Shown piece by piece: positions 1 to 11,985 of a DNA stretch of 64,000 nt. The notes under the pieces are model-generated. The model did no database searches. It was given only the letters and a program-made list of their open reading frames with translations, and was not told where the DNA came from. How positions within the stretch are numbered: the first letter of the stretch is position 1; every line of letters begins with the position of its first letter. The position numbers and the translations under genes are program-made. The stretch spans positions 41,696,012 to 41,760,011 of the forward strand of contig OU342630.1 of assembly GCA_910589415.1 (NCBI GenBank), in the 5' to 3' direction. This DNA is from Malachius bipustulatus. Its lineage: Eukaryota; Arthropoda; Insecta; Coleoptera; Melyridae.

Positions 1-1573
1 AGTTACGAAAAATAAATTATATCCAAGAATTTACTTTTCCTCCTTAAATGCTTCAATAATTACTTGCATAAAACGAATTTTTAACCTAATTAAGGTGATC
101 TAATATTTCACGCTTCTTTTATAATCTATTCGTGGAGATTTTTAAACTCGAATTTGGCTTAATTTTTTCACATTTTTTATTATTAAATGTGAATTTTAGA
201 TTGATCACCAATCTGCAGATGCTAAACGAGAAATTAATCTGCTAAGAGAAAATTCCTGAAATAAAATAACGATTATATGATTCCCCTTAAGCAGAAAATA
301 GATATTTGTGATACAAGTTGCAAAATTGAAGAGATTGTTTTAAGCACGGACGAAAATTTCCAATCGAGGCAGAAGACCGAGTTTGACAGTGCTTAGACAG
401 ACACTCCTTTTGCAACGTGTGTGATACAAGATTTTATGTTAAATCTCCAAGAAACAACAATTTATTAATTGTTAGTCGTCAATAAATATAATAATCACTC
501 TAGGGATTGGTATTTTATATTCTCAAAGTGTCAGACTTCATGAAAACTTGCTTTTAATTGACATTTTTTCACTTTTAAGCACAAGCGCGTAAAGCACTTT
601 CAAGTACTAGTGCGTAAAATAATCTTATTTCGAAACTGAATTGGCAATCAAATCGGAATTTTATGGAATGATTTCATAAAAAAGCCTTTTAGATCACAAA
701 ATATCTATAATTAATGAGTAATAACAGTGGTGCGAGAGGGAGCATGGGACGTCCGTTAGGTTTCGGGAACATTTTAGGGAAGGGGAAAGTCATGATGCAA
801 CCAGCAATTTTAATGTTATTTTCACACTGGTATCCAAGATACATTGGAACATTTTTTTTTAATGCTCTCTAATGATAAATTTTTATAACCAAAAGCAAAT
901 ACTTACTTTAAGAACATGGCAACCTAAACTTTTCCTGCGAACTAACGATTTGAAAAAAGAGCTGCCATTGTTATTCTTATGCAGAAATAAAAAATATAAA
1001 TAAACTGGTCAGGTCATTGCCAGGTCAGTTCATCGTTATGAAATAAATATATAAAAATTGACGAAAAACAATCACTTCCGGACTATTATACAGATCTATA
1101 TGTATACGGGATGGGGAAAAAAAAGTCCGAGTACGATCCAATAATAATTCTTTGTTAATTTTTGAAAAAATGACAAACCGGTAATTTTTTTAATTTAATT
1201 TATTTTCTTTTGGTATAACATTTTTTTATGCAGGATGTTGTATCAAGATGCTCTTATTCTGGTAAGAATTCGCTTATTCGATAGTCAAGGTATTAAAAAG
1301 CCCTTGATAAAAACAAGAAATGGCATCCTCTTGCCTCAAATGTGATTTCAATATGTTTGAATTTGACAATTAGGAAATGGGTACACCTAATTTCAGCGTA
1401 ACAATTGATGCCCATTTTCAGGAAGAAGAAACAATCAAGTCATGACAGACGTTGATAATGTATTTGTAGATGAAAAAGTTAATTTTTTCTGGCGGTTTAT
1501 TGGTTGTGTAGTCTTTGTGTTGGCTAAACAGTTCTCCGTGGATAAACACCATTTTAATATTTATGATTGTATG
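1..1573. other. AT-rich DNA without recognisable gene
   Basis: About 1.6 kb of AT-rich sequence with many stops in all frames. I see no conserved protein motif, no convincing terminal inverted repeat and no RNA gene. It may hold old transposon debris. Confidence 0.5.
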
Positions 1574-1584
1574 TTAACCTGAAT

Positions 1585-1765
1585 GAAGGCCTATCTGGGG
1601 CATAAATAGCCCCGGACCATTTGCTCTGAATGGCAGATGTGACATGCCAGAATGTGCCGTGTTCCGGACCCGCGCCACCGGACTAGAGTTACAATAACAT
1701 GCCTCGCTTGCCAAATATGGAATGTGCAGTTTAATCATGAAGGACTGTCTGCGATGGTCGGGATT
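1585..1765. other. Small GC-rich block with TATA-like palindrome, unidentified
   Basis: This stretch is clearly richer in G and C than the flanks. Near its left end it contains the perfect palindrome GGGGC-ATAAATA-GCCCC, so an AT core of TATA type sits inside a GC stem. A 71-codon frame is open on the minus strand (1574-1789) but resembles nothing I know. It could be a solo fragment of an LTR or SINE promoter, or a relic of a GC-rich element. I assign no function. Confidence 0.2.
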
Positions 1766-2177
1766 GGGGGGAGATAATAATTTTGTCAATATTTCATATA
1801 ATCTGAATCATTTAATGGTACGAGAAAGAAATTCTATTAATTTTGTATTGTCACGGATTTTCCGTTAAAAGGTTGGACTATATTAAATAAATTCAGACTC
1901 TATTAATTATTTATTGCAGAAACATGATTTATTTACCCTTAAAGTTCAACACTACATAATCACTCTTTACGATTTATTTGAACACGAATACTAATAATAA
2001 TTAATTACTATAGCTATTTATTTAACACATTTAATTTACATTAGATTTTATACCACTAGTATATCGCGTACCCGCCTGTAGCAACCAGGACGGAAGGCTG
2101 TAGAGCTACTGGAAACTGAACCTGTATCTCACCAACAACTTAGAAATAAAGTCAGTAAAAATGAAAACAAAGAAATA

Positions 2178-3626
2178 ATGATTAGCTACTATAAGTCTAG
2201 TCCATCAAGACGAAGATATATAAAAAGAATGCACCAAATATGGAAAGAACAACATCCAGAATCACAATTGTCTGAACAAAGATTAGCTGATCAACGTCGC
2301 TTTATTACCCGTAACAAAGTTTTCACGGATATAGAACTAGAAGAAATTCAAATAGAAGTGCAGACGAAAGATCTAGAAACATTACCTGAAAGAATAGCAG
2401 ATCCGGAAAGCAACAAAGAGCCATTGCCAGGAAATTTAGCAAATCAGGATCTAACAGATGATTTGGCGGAGGGGGAACCCCTTTGGTTGGACAGATCACC
2501 GGCTGTTCAATTTGAGACGGCCTCTCCTCTACCTTCTTTCCAAGAAGATCAACAGTAATTGACCGAACATCAAGAGCAATTGAAGATGAAAATATTAGAC
2601 CTAGCAACAGCAATAAGAAATTGTTTCAACAACAATGGTTGCCTGCTCTCAAAATTGTGGACATGAAACATCTAACCCAGGTTTTAGGAGACATCAACAA
2701 AGTGCTAGCAGCAACAAGAGCCAACAACCTTCAAGAAATAAATGACATTACAGTGCAGCAAGAATGGTTGCTGAAAAATTGGAATACAAACTTTACAACC
2801 AGGAGAAAAAAAGGGCAGCATGACGCCAAAATGGAAAACCAGGCTCGAAAACAAGATCAACTTATTAAGATCAGATGCTAGCAAGCTAAAGGATATGAAA
2901 AGAAAGAAGTTGAAGAACAAAAGAACCAAAGAATATCTGATTGAAAAATATAGCCTGAATGAGAGAAAGATCAAAGAAATATTGGAGACTATAAAGCAGA
3001 AGATAACAGCTACAGCCAAGAAGATCATCAGATACGAAGCCAGAATCGCGCAATACAAACAGAATCTCCAGTTTGTGTCGAATCAGAAACGTTTTTACCA
3101 ACAACTTAAAGGAGAAACTGCAAAAGAACAAGGGGTGCCGAATAAAGAAGAAACAATACAATTCTGGGCATCATTATGGGATGATCCCAAAGAATACAAC
3201 AAAAAGGCTGCTTGGGTAAAAGAAATAGAGAAAAATAAACCAAAGAAAGGAATGGGAGATGTTCTAATGACTGCAGAGAAGGTGGCAAATAGGGCGAAGA
3301 AAATAAAGAATTGGTCAGCACCAGGAGAAGATGAATTGCGTGGTTTTTGGCTAAAACATCTAACTGGCTTGCATCCCCAAATAGCGAAACAATTTAACAA
3401 CATTATTCGGGGAGGTGAAATTGAAGAATGGCTAACAACTGGCAAAACCCACCTAATATTGAAAGATCTAAAGAAAGGTGTTGTAGTGCCCAACAACTAT
3501 CGGCCAATAACCTGTCTGCTAACAACATTCAAACTTCTAACTGGCGTAATTGCAGACACAATCCAACAACATCTGGTAACGAATAAGCTTTTTCCATCAG
3601 AGCAAAAAGGAAATCACCCAAACAGC
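2178..3626 (+). pseudogene. 5' half of RLE-LINE polyprotein (N-terminus to early RT)
   Basis: This encodes the N-terminal half of the retrotransposon protein. The frame opens at 2178 and is broken by a TAA at 2556. Reading then passes to the 2621 frame (through residues like PALKIVDMKHLTQVL) and near 2880 to the 2820 frame, which stays open to 3626. The last frame begins with a Lys-rich, probably coiled segment (KLKDMKRKKLKNKRTKEYL), followed by a WSAPGEDELRGFWLKHL segment and the RT stretch NNYRPITCLLTTFKLL, which are conserved landmarks ahead of and in RT motif 1. The ORF ends only because an insertion supplies TGA immediately after PNS. Reading resumes in phase at 6945. The product is not functional. 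Family assignment rests on motif order and recalled resemblance to R4-like proteins. Confidence 0.8.
3623..3626. repeat. Left target-site duplication CAGC
   Basis: CAGC directly before the inserted TGAAATGG; the same four bases follow the insertion at 6941-6944. Removing the insert and one CAGC rejoins the LINE reading frame without a shift. Confidence 0.8.
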
Positions 3627-4436
3627 TGAAATGGATCGCACCTAGGTAGGATTATAAGGAAATTATTTCCTTCGCCTCATTAAATCAGCCCAAATCGAAA
3701 AGCAAACAGTGCAAGAATTATGTTAGGAAATTAAATACAGCTACGCGCCGTTACATCAATAGAAACGATTCCTGCCTGCACATTAAATATTCATAAACAG
3801 AAATGTTCTCGCTCTGGTAAAAAGCCAGCCTCTAAAACGACCGAGCTAGGGTAGACACGCACCAGCACCTGATGTTGCCTCAGGGTATTGAAAGGACATT
3901 TCCTAACTGCGTGAACGAGAAAGCGACCGCCGACCGGGTGGAAAGATTTGTAAAGTAAACAATAACACCTAGCAGAGACAATAGAAACTCGTTAGGTATC
4001 CTGCTCACGATAATGAAAATCACACCAATTGAGAGAGCGAATTAAGATATGACAGCCGCCGAAAGTTCATTACGCTACATCGACAACAAGTAGTTGAAAA
4101 CACGCTATGAAGTATAAGCCGGAGAATAATTAGTAAGTCGACACAATGAAAAGTACTAGAAAGCGTTGAGCGGTTTGATAGAAATTTTAGGTAATTGAAG
4201 TTCAAAATTATTCAATAAGGTAGCCGCGAGGTCAACTTGCTTAAGTCACACGATATGGAAGATATAATTAAAATAAGCCCGCAGAAATCACGACATAAAA
4301 TCAGCTTAGGACTGTCTTTTGTTAAACAGTCGGTTTAGAAAGTAGGTCAGCGCATGCCTTCGAATACTATAAAAGCAGACGTCTTACAGCAACTCGCTCT
4401 CAGATAAAATTTGACTTCCTAACCCTTTGGACGTGT

Positions 4437-4890
4437 CTGGAGATGACAATAAGTGGACTCTAGATCGCCCTATCCTAATCTAAATTACCTAATTAGCTTG
4501 GAGATGACGAATGAAAGGACTCTAAGTTAATTTCCCTCATCTACCTAATTAAAATCCCGATTAAAACCCTGCGAGGGTGAATCTCGTTCAAGAGAACTTC
4601 AACACATAATTCTAACCTTAACCTAATTAGCTTGGAGATGACGAATGAGTGGACTCTAAGTTAATTTCCCTCATCTACCTAATTAAAATTCCGATTAAAA
4701 CCCTGCGAGGGTGAATCTCTTTCAAGAGAACTTCCGCACATTGTTCTAAAAATCCATAATTAGCTTGGAGAGGACGATTGAGTGGACTCTGAGTTAATTT
4801 CCCTACCTTACCTAATTAAAACTCCGATTAAAATCTGGTTAGTCCGGATTCCATCGCAAGAAGACTTCATATTGGAAAAGTAGCTAGGGA
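4437..4890. repeat. ~133-bp tandem repeat inside the inserted element
   Basis: Units begin with gcttggagatgacgaatga at 4496, 4630 and about 4763, giving periods of 134 and 133 bp. A shorter divergent unit precedes them at 4437. Each contains a ggactctaagttaatttccc block and a ccctgcgagggtgaatctc block. The first two full units are close to identical; the third diverges after about 60 bp. Confidence 0.8.
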
Positions 4891-5482
4891 AGTCCTTTTA
4901 GAACAAAACAAAATCCAAATAAATAAATAATCAAACAGATTCGCCCAATCCATGAGCGCAGGTCCCATTTATTTAAATCAGACACAATAATCAACTAGGT
5001 ATTAGGCGGCACAACAAGTAGTAGGTACCTACGCAATTACGTCAATAAATAGAAATAAACCAAGTTAGGCAGAAAAGAGAAATACTTCAATAAATAATTA
5101 AATATTCACGTATAGGAAATCGAGATAGAGCTAGGAGCAAAAATAGACCCAGGTCAGGAATTAATAATCTGTAAACAAAACGGCCCATGATTCAATCATC
5201 CTATTCTTCGAAGAGTCCGAGTTTTTATTTAGTGCGGATGTAGGCAGGCACCTGCTGTCCCTTTAAATACTACTTTAAGAAAGTGAAAGTGGCAATTCCT
5301 CTCATTGTATATCATCATGAGTGAAGCAGAGCACCCCCAGATACAGATAGAACAGGTCTAGATAGAACAAGGCAGCGTTGTCAGATGTAGCATCTGCTAC
5401 TTCGCAAACATTATCAGGAAATACTAATTCCATTACAAGACCCCATTTAGGAGTTATAATAGGTACTCGATTATCCTGCACT

Positions 5483-5495
5483 GGGGGGGGGGGGG
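5483..5495 (+). repeat. Homopolymer tract of 13 G
   Basis: A run of 13 guanines in otherwise AT-rich DNA, within the 3.3-kb insertion. It could be a real mononucleotide repeat or a sequencing or assembly artefact. Confidence 0.8.
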
Positions 5496-6378
5496 CATTC
5501 ACCTCGATGTCCAGGTGAAGACCTCCGTTGCACCAGTAAAAAGTATGATTCTTTAAAAAGTGGAAATCATAGATCGCAACAGGGCAAAGGCACCCTCAGA
5601 GTAGGACAGCGTAACAGAGACCAAAGCAAGGTTGCCAGATGTAATAACCGCCCTCACATATCAGGCAACCCAATAATCAAAATAAAGTTAGGATCATGAA
5701 AAGCAATATCACAAATAAAAATCCAAAGCAAATCAAAATTAATCTCGAGTATGGGAAAGCCAATTAAGAGTCAAAAACCACATTGATCATTATAAGGTCG
5801 TTTTTCCGAATCTCTTCTAACCAGATTTTATACACACCTGAATCTTATGTGACAAACGTTATTATTATGTTCTCATCATACTATCTACGCTCTTTGGGTT
5901 GATAGGCCGACGTACTCGTGTTACTGGCGGACCGGTGGCTGGTACCGTACAATCAAATAAGTAAATTTGTCCGTAAACATGCCTAAACACGAATGAGGGA
6001 TAAAAGTCCAGCATTTTCAATCATTAACTAGATTAATGGTTAAAGAGTCGTGGTCTGTAGTATGGTCAGCTAATAATCACGTTGAGGAACAAAGATCTTC
6101 GAGAACGGAGCCAACATGCTCTGGGTAATAAATTAAGGTGTGTAGAAAAATCTACAATAATACAGTTGATTAAGGTTTCAATCCGAAAAGCACTCGAATG
6201 ACGAGTAAGGTAAATCACCAGGTATAACAGTGACAAATGCCTAAGGGCAAGGTAACATATGTGACATAAAGGTAGCCTGACGAGGCAGCATCGACGGGTG
6301 CAATAAAAGGTAGAACAAGACAAATAACAACAAGGTATACAAAGTGATAACTAAATACAGTATCACCCAGGTTACACG

Positions 6379-6474
6379 GACATTTCCACATATACCGGAT
6401 AGTCTGTAACTGAAATAAAAGCGAAACGAAATAATAAGACATTCCCGCATATACCGGGTAGTCTGTAAACGAAA
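6379..6474. repeat. Short direct duplication (two ~33-bp copies)
   Basis: The segment catttccacatataccggat...gtctgtaa recurs about 63 bp downstream as cattcccgcatataccgggt...gtctgtaa, within the inserted element. It is also the reason overlapping minus-strand frames here look repetitive. Confidence 0.65.
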
Positions 6475-6940
6475 CAAAAACAAAAAGAAAGCACAGGTGT
6501 GCAAAAGAGTGGAATCCGAAATGGATTAGAGTTTGAAACATGCATGAAAGGGATCCCTCTTCGCTTTCCATTTTTTTGTACTCTGTATGCAAAATCACAG
6601 CCCATCTCGCCATTCATCATTTTACGCCCTTGTAAACGAATTCTCTCGCTCATCACTCGCTTTTAAACATCTGATAGGAAGCCAATAGTTAACAACAAGT
6701 CTCCGTAAATTTTCCCGCTTTTCCGAAAGATAAAAATCCCAGTAGGTTCTTTTGCGCATCCGTTTCGGCCATAGTAATCCTGGCATACCTCAATCAAAGA
6801 GCATACGGTGACTACGGTAATTACGGTAAACACAACGTAGGAAAACACAAAGGTCCTATTAGGGGAAACCCAGAGGTAAATAGACGATCACACGGTGGCT
6901 TTTCGCTACAGACCAACGGGCCGGGGAGCTCGTCGTTACA

Positions 6941-6944
6941 CAGC
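6941..6944. repeat. Right target-site duplication CAGC
   Basis: CAGC follows the terminal TTACA of the insertion. The next codons read [17 protein letters not shown], in phase with the 5' half that ends EQKGNHPNS. Confidence 0.8.
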
Positions 6945-8720
6945 AGAGGAACAAAAGACCAAATACTTATAGATAAGATGGTTTTAGAAAATTGCAAGAA
7001 AAGAAAGACCAACTTGAATGTAGCATGGATAGACTACAAGAAGGCATTTGATTCACTACCACATGACTGGATTTTGAAATGCCTCGAAATAGTAGGAGTC
7101 AGCAATAAAATCAAACAATTTATCCGAAGATCAATGGCGTAATGGAAAACTCAACTGACTGTGAATGGGGATAAATTAGGACATGTTAACATCAAGAGAG
7201 GCATCTTTCAAGGAGACTCGTCGTTATCACCACTATTTTTTGTCATCTGAATGTTTCTTCTCACAACCATCTTAAACAAGACAGGCCTCGGCTGCCAAAC
7301 ATCAAAAACATCTGCCAGGTTGAACCACCTACTATACATGGATGATCTCAAGCTATACGGAAAATCACCATCTGAAATTGAATCTTTGCTTAATACTGTC
7401 CGAATTTTCAGTCAAGATATAGCCATGGAGTTTGGGTTAGAAAAATGTGCAATGCTTGCAATGAACAGAGGAAAAGTAACAGAAACGAATGGAATAAAGA
7501 TGCCATTTGGGAATAACATTAAAGAATTAAAAGAAGACGAAACTTACAAATATCTGGGCATACTACAAGCAGAAAGCATCAAGCACAAAAAAGTGAAGGT
7601 CAAAATCAAAAATATATCAAACGAGTACGAAACATCCTGAAATCCAAACTCAATGCAGGAAACACCATCACCGCAATCAACACCTGGGCAATTCCAGTAA
7701 TTAGATACACAGCTGGAATCATTGACTGGACCCAAGCAGAACTAGATGCCCTTGACAGAAAGACCAGAAAACTAATGACCATGCATTATGCTCTCCATCC
7801 ACGAAGTGACATCGACAGGCTCTACCTTTCAAGATCAATAGGTGGGCGTGGACTATTGCAAGTACATCAGATAGTAGAAGAGAGAAAAGGGCACTAGGTG
7901 AATACATAAAGAACAGTGAAGAAGACGCCCTGAAGCTAGTACACAGTCAGAAAATAGTAAATACAGAATAAACGAAGCTTGCATACAAAAAAGAATAGGC
8001 AAAATTCAAATTAGAACAATGGGATGAAAAACCTCTACATGCAGTACATAACGAACATAGAAGGCAAAGTGGACAAAAAAGAACTTGGCAATGGCTCAAA
8101 TCAGGCAAATTGAAGAAAGAAACAGAGGGGCTGATCCTGGCAGCACAAGATCAGTCGTTGAGAACAAACGCATACAAGACCAGAATAGAAAAAACAACAA
8201 CAGATAGCAAATGCCGCCTCTGCAAGGAAATTGATGAAACGGTGACCACCTAGTCAGCTGCTACAAGAAGATCGCCCAGACTGACTACAAAGGAACATCT
8301 GTAAGAACTATCATCTGCCTGTAAAAAAGAACTGGTGGGACCACGAAGTAGAAAAAATCAGAGAAAATGAAGAAGTGAAAGTGCTGTGGGACTTTAGGAT
8401 CCAAACTGACAAACACCTGCCACACAATACACCAGACATTACCGTTGTAGAAAAGAAAGAAAATAAAGTATGGATAGTAGACATAGCAATACCAGGTGAC
8501 AGCAGAATAGAAGAAAAATAACTAGAAAAAGTCACCAAATACAAGGATCTGCAAATAGAAATTCAAAGATTGTGGCAGAAGAAAGTTGAAATGGTCCCAA
8601 TAGTAATAGGCGCCTTAGGTGTAATCCCGAAACACCTGAACCATCATTTTATCTATCAACTTGAAGATCAATGGAATAACAATAGGACAACTACAGAAAG
8701 CGACCTTATTATATGAACAG
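6945..8720 (+). pseudogene. 3' half of RLE-LINE polyprotein (RT palm, zinc knuckle, endonuclease)
   Basis: RT motif A reads [17 protein letters not shown] (from about 7023) and the active site reads YMDDLKLYG (7335-7361). The thumb-like region includes NAGNTITAINTWAIPVIRY. A CCHC knuckle starts CRLCKEIDE near 8212 and continues one frame over as HLVSC. The restriction-like endonuclease shows PDI (8432-8440) and D in VDIA (8480-8482), spaced PD-X14-D, followed by KYKDLQIEI. Defects visible are TAA at 7140, TGA at 7248, a frameshift near 7612, another stop near 7969, a frameshift in the knuckle near 8250 and TAA at 8519. Motifs are intact enough for class assignment, but no functional protein can be made. 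Confidence 0.85.
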
Positions 8721-8879
8721 CATACATATTACGAAGATACTTGGAGAGTAATAAGGGAAGAAGCGAAGGATAACAAGGAAGAAAAGATACCAACTAGACT
8801 AGCTGTCCTAGGTCCTTGGGTAGGACTCGACAAATAGATCAATGCCAAATCCAGTCTAAACAGCAGGCTGACTGTGCGA

Positions 8880-8936
8880 GATAGATAATGATATTGATAA
8901 TGATAATGATAATGATATTAATAATAATAATAATTG
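8880..8936 (+). repeat. GATAAT/TAA simple-repeat tail of the LINE
   Basis: Runs of gataat and taa triplets follow the last LINE-coded sequence. Simple-repeat tails of this sort mark 3' ends of RLE-type LINEs. Confidence 0.7.
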
Positions 8937-9025
8937 ATAATATTTATTGAACCTTCTTTCATGTTGAATTTTTGTCTTCTTATTTATTTGGGTTTAGGTT
9001 CTTTGATAAAAATATTATTATAGGG

Positions 9026-9240
9026 GGGTCTAAATAAACCTAGTCTGTCAAAAAAAATCCTAAAGTGTCCCTAAGAGGAGATACGGAGACTCAAAGATCT
9101 ACCCAACGATTTACTTTTTGGATATTACTTTTGAACCCACCTGTATACTCCGATGTATACTCGGTATACTCGAATTATGCAGGTCGGTTCAAAAGTTCAA
9201 AAGTTAAAAAAAAGCAAAAAAAAGTGGATCATTTTGCTAA
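9026..9240. mobile_element. Partial copy of the 9911 foldback MITE
   Basis: It begins ggggggtctaaataaaccta and shares the following ~190 bp (cctaaagtgtccctaag, acccaacgatttactttttgg, ttttgaacccacctgtatactcc) with one arm of the foldback at 9911-10210. The matching opposite arm is absent, so this is one truncated arm. Confidence 0.7.
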
Positions 9241-9910
9241 TTTTCAGAATTTTTCGAAAATTTAAATTTAAAATTTTATAAACGCAATTTTACGACCAAT
9301 TTTATTGTATTGATTATATTTTCTTAAGTATTTTTAAGTTTTTTACTTGCTTATATATTTTACGAGTGAAAAATGTCCCCGAAACATTTCAATTTTTAAT
9401 AAAAATCTTTTGAAAAAATAATATTTTTATCGAAGAACGTAAGCACATATAAATTACAAGACAAAAATTCAATATTAAATTATCATTATATTATTTACAC
9501 GTAGGTATGTAACACCAAACACCACTGCCTATTGTACAAATTATATCTCATTTTTTCTTTGGTGATTTCTTATGTTAACATCAGATAAAAAAATTATAGC
9601 TTATTAACACCCATTATACACATCCCGCATTAGCTGAGCCAATAATACAAGCAAAACTACCGTCTTCGGTCAATCCGCTCATAGTTTATTTAATATGTTA
9701 ATATTCGCCAAGTCAACCTGGACTAGCGAAGATACACCGTTCAATAATAACTTTTTTATGAATTTAATTTTATTGAAAATAAATGTTTAATTGATTAAAA
9801 AAAATCATTAATTTTTTTTGCTTTTTCAACTAAGGCAAAGATTTCAACAAACAGTACCTATACCTTACAAGTTGTCCGGTAAGTACATCTTAATATCTCG
9901 GAAGCATACA
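9241..9910. other. AT-rich spacer, nothing recognised
   Basis: Between the two copies of the foldback MITE. No open frame of note and no inverted termini detected. Confidence 0.5.
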
Positions 9911-10210
9911 GGGAGGTCAAAATAAACCTAGTCTGTCATAAAAAAACTTTCCTAAAGTGTCCCTACACGGAGACACAGAGTCCCAAAAGAGTACCTACCC
10001 CGAGTCACTTTTTTGGCTTTTTTGAACTCTTGATCTTTTGAACCGAACTTTGTAATTCAAGTATACAGTATAGATCGGAGTATACAGGTGGGTTCAAAAG
10101 TAATAGCCAAAAAGTAAATCGTTGGGTAGCCCTTTGGGACTCCGTATCTCCGCTTAGCGACACTTTAGTAAATTTTTTTTATGACAGTCTAGGTTTATTT
10201 TGACCTCCCC
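9911..10210. mobile_element. ~300-bp foldback MITE
   Basis: The left end gggaggtcaaaataaaccta is mirrored at the right end by taggtttattttgacctccc, and the mirror symmetry continues inward through aaagtgtccc, the cggagacacagagtccc block and the gtatac-rich centre. Nearly the whole element is one imperfect palindrome. It has no coding capacity. Confidence 0.85.
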
Positions 10211-11639
10211 TATATGCTCTCGAGAAATTGGGACGTACATACCGGACACTGTAAAAACAGTGTCAGAGAAAAGAAACAGAAAACTGTTAACCGGTATGTG
10301 TTAACAACGGTATCAGGACATATCAGCTATATGTACACATATTTCTTGTGAAGACGGACTTATATTCATTGGATAGATATGACGGAAGGTAAGACTGTTC
10401 AAATAACAGAAGGTAGTGTCAATTTTGTTCTGGTGGATCCTCCATGTCTTGGCTCATTCTTGACTGTTACACCACTTTTCAATTTCCTCGACTGAGCTTT
10501 CCTCATAATTCAATTCCATCTTTTAATGAAAGATTGTAATTCGGTGCAATCTTATCAAAACTTTTATAAAACTTTCTTACTCGACTGCGGTTAAGATTTT
10601 TCAATTTTTAGACTGTATAAGCTTTTCTCTTTAATATCCAAGTGTGTAAGTATGATGTTAATGTTACTAGTCGACATTTTGTCCTTCTCTGTCTACCATA
10701 CCAAGAGATAACTTTATGATACACTTCATGTTAATTTAGCCATTGCTATGCTGATTTAGACTAATTATTATCATGAGGTCTATAACCCACTAATTAGTAA
10801 TACTCGTATGCAGATCAGATCATCCCAGTGCGAATATAGGTACACCCTGGTGAGAAAATTAAATTATACCTACGTCCAGTTTACAGCAGGAGTACATCTC
10901 AATTAATTTGACAATATTAATTAACTATTTACAGGGTCTTCAAATCTAACAACCTGAGATCGTGAGAGTTTTCTTGTCAGAATACTTACCTTATGACATT
11001 AGGTTCTTCCGTAAATTAAACCATGAGCCTTCTAGAAAATTTTGGTATATCTACGTCTTCTAGGTATTCTGGTAATCTACGTATTCTGGTACATCCAAGA
11101 TCGATCACTAGCTAAGAAAATAAAAAAATAAACGTAAAAAAACTAGAGCTGCCCTACTTCGAGATTGAACTTTTACAACTAATTCGATGAGAATATAGAT
11201 GACAGTGAAATTTACCAAGATGCTCCAATTGATTCAACGAAAAGAAGATCGGGAAGATCAGCCTAGAACATCGATCTCGCGCAAGACAGCTTCTGAAATA
11301 TTTTCGGTATAGGTACCTACCTAAGAAAAACTCATAAATTAATCTGATCTGCTTATCCTAGATCTTAGATCTAGTTATAGATCCTATATTTAGAATAGAA
11401 AACCAGTATAGTCTGTACACTGAGTGTTGTCTGTTGTGATAACTAAGGATACATCATCTCGTTATGTTTCTTACTCCTTCTATTGCATTGCACAGTCAAT
11501 CGAGTTAAAATGGGACGTGTTGTCAGAAATACGTTTGAATCGTCAGCAATTCTAAAAAGATGAGCGAGAGTGAGACGGAAGTACGACTCGCGTCTTGATA
11601 CGCTTAGATTGATACGATAAGATTGTCGTTCAGCTCATC
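10211..11639. other. AT-rich stretch, no gene recognised
   Basis: No conserved ORF, RNA gene or clear transposon terminus seen. A block near 11415-11450 (gagtgttgtctgttgtgata) faintly resembles the arm of the 52326 hairpin but is too short to assign. Confidence 0.4.
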
Positions 11640-11818
11640 GGCTACTGTCAGTTGACAGTGACAGCGCTAAATATACTAATGAGGTTTGTTATTTGCAACG
11701 TTTTTAATACGAAATTAGCACAATTACCTGTGATATTGTACGATCTGATAAACTACGAGTAACTTATTAATTGCGTGAATGCCTAAAAATCTATTGCCTT
11801 GTTTTTCAACGTAAAAAA
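11640..11818 (+). promoter_or_regulatory. Possible promoter and 5' UTR of a host gene
   Basis: It starts with ctgtcagttgacagtgacag, a cluster of TGACAG-like motifs of the kind often seen near insect transcription starts, and is followed by about 150 bp without TE similarity, leading to an A-rich context directly before ATG at 11819. No TATA box is obvious. This is inference from composition and context. Confidence 0.25.
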
Positions 11819-11985
11819 AATGGACTCGGTATATTCTCGCAATGAACTAAAAAAAATTACACAAAATGCCAAGGAAACGATTGAACTCCCTAGGACGTGG
11901 TCTTGTGTGGTTAAATTGCTAGGATATTTTACTGCAGAAAAAGAAAACAAAGGTGTTATGCTTTCTTTTAAACGCCAACCAGCAG
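11819..11985 (+). CDS. Candidate first coding exon of an unidentified gene
   Basis: An ATG in an AAAAAAATGG context opens a frame reading MDSVYSRNELKKITQNAKET and on through ELPRTWSCVVKLLGYF to KRQPAG. There it meets CAG|GTAGGT, a good splice donor at 11986. Composition is more even than in the flanks, and the peptide has mixed, protein-like residues with no low-complexity bias. I do not recognise the product and cannot place further exons. It could equally be a chance ORF; a frame upstream of the ATG is open only 20 bp further. The call rests on promoter-like upstream sequence, start context and donor together. Confidence 0.35.

Larger units (their letters stand above)
3627..6940. mobile_element. 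3.3-kb inserted element, TG...CA ends, probably solo LTR or non-coding LTR derivative
   Basis: The insertion is bounded exactly by a CAGC duplication, starts TGAAATGG and ends GTCGTTACA. TG...CA ends with a 4-bp duplication fit an LTR-type element. Read on the minus strand the end is TGTAACGACGAGC, a plausible LTR start. I find no gag, protease, RT or integrase motif, and no second copy of either end inside, so it looks like a very long solo LTR or a large non-autonomous derivative. Inside are a ~133-bp tandem repeat, a run of 13 G, and a small direct duplication. Open frames on the minus strand near 6.2-6.6 kb are not recognisable proteins. Confidence 0.7.
2060..8936 (+). mobile_element. RLE-type (R4/Dong-like) non-LTR retrotransposon, degenerate and interrupted
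   Basis: The two halves of one retrotransposon lie on either side of a 3.3-kb insertion. Together they show an N-terminal region, a basic coiled linker, a reverse transcriptase with a YMDD active site, a CCHC knuckle and a C-terminal restriction-like endonuclease with PD-X14-D. This order is typical of RLE LINEs such as R2, R4 and Dong. The 3' end runs into a GATAAT/TAA simple repeat, the sort of tail and target known for Dong-like elements. Frameshifts and in-frame stops show it is dead. The left boundary is approximate. Confidence 0.85.

Noticed and set aside
6066..6656. Overlapping minus-strand frames of 85-132 codons in the 3.3-kb insertion
   Set aside because: Repetitive, hydrophobic by base bias and partly built on a direct duplication; no gag, RT or envelope-like motif.
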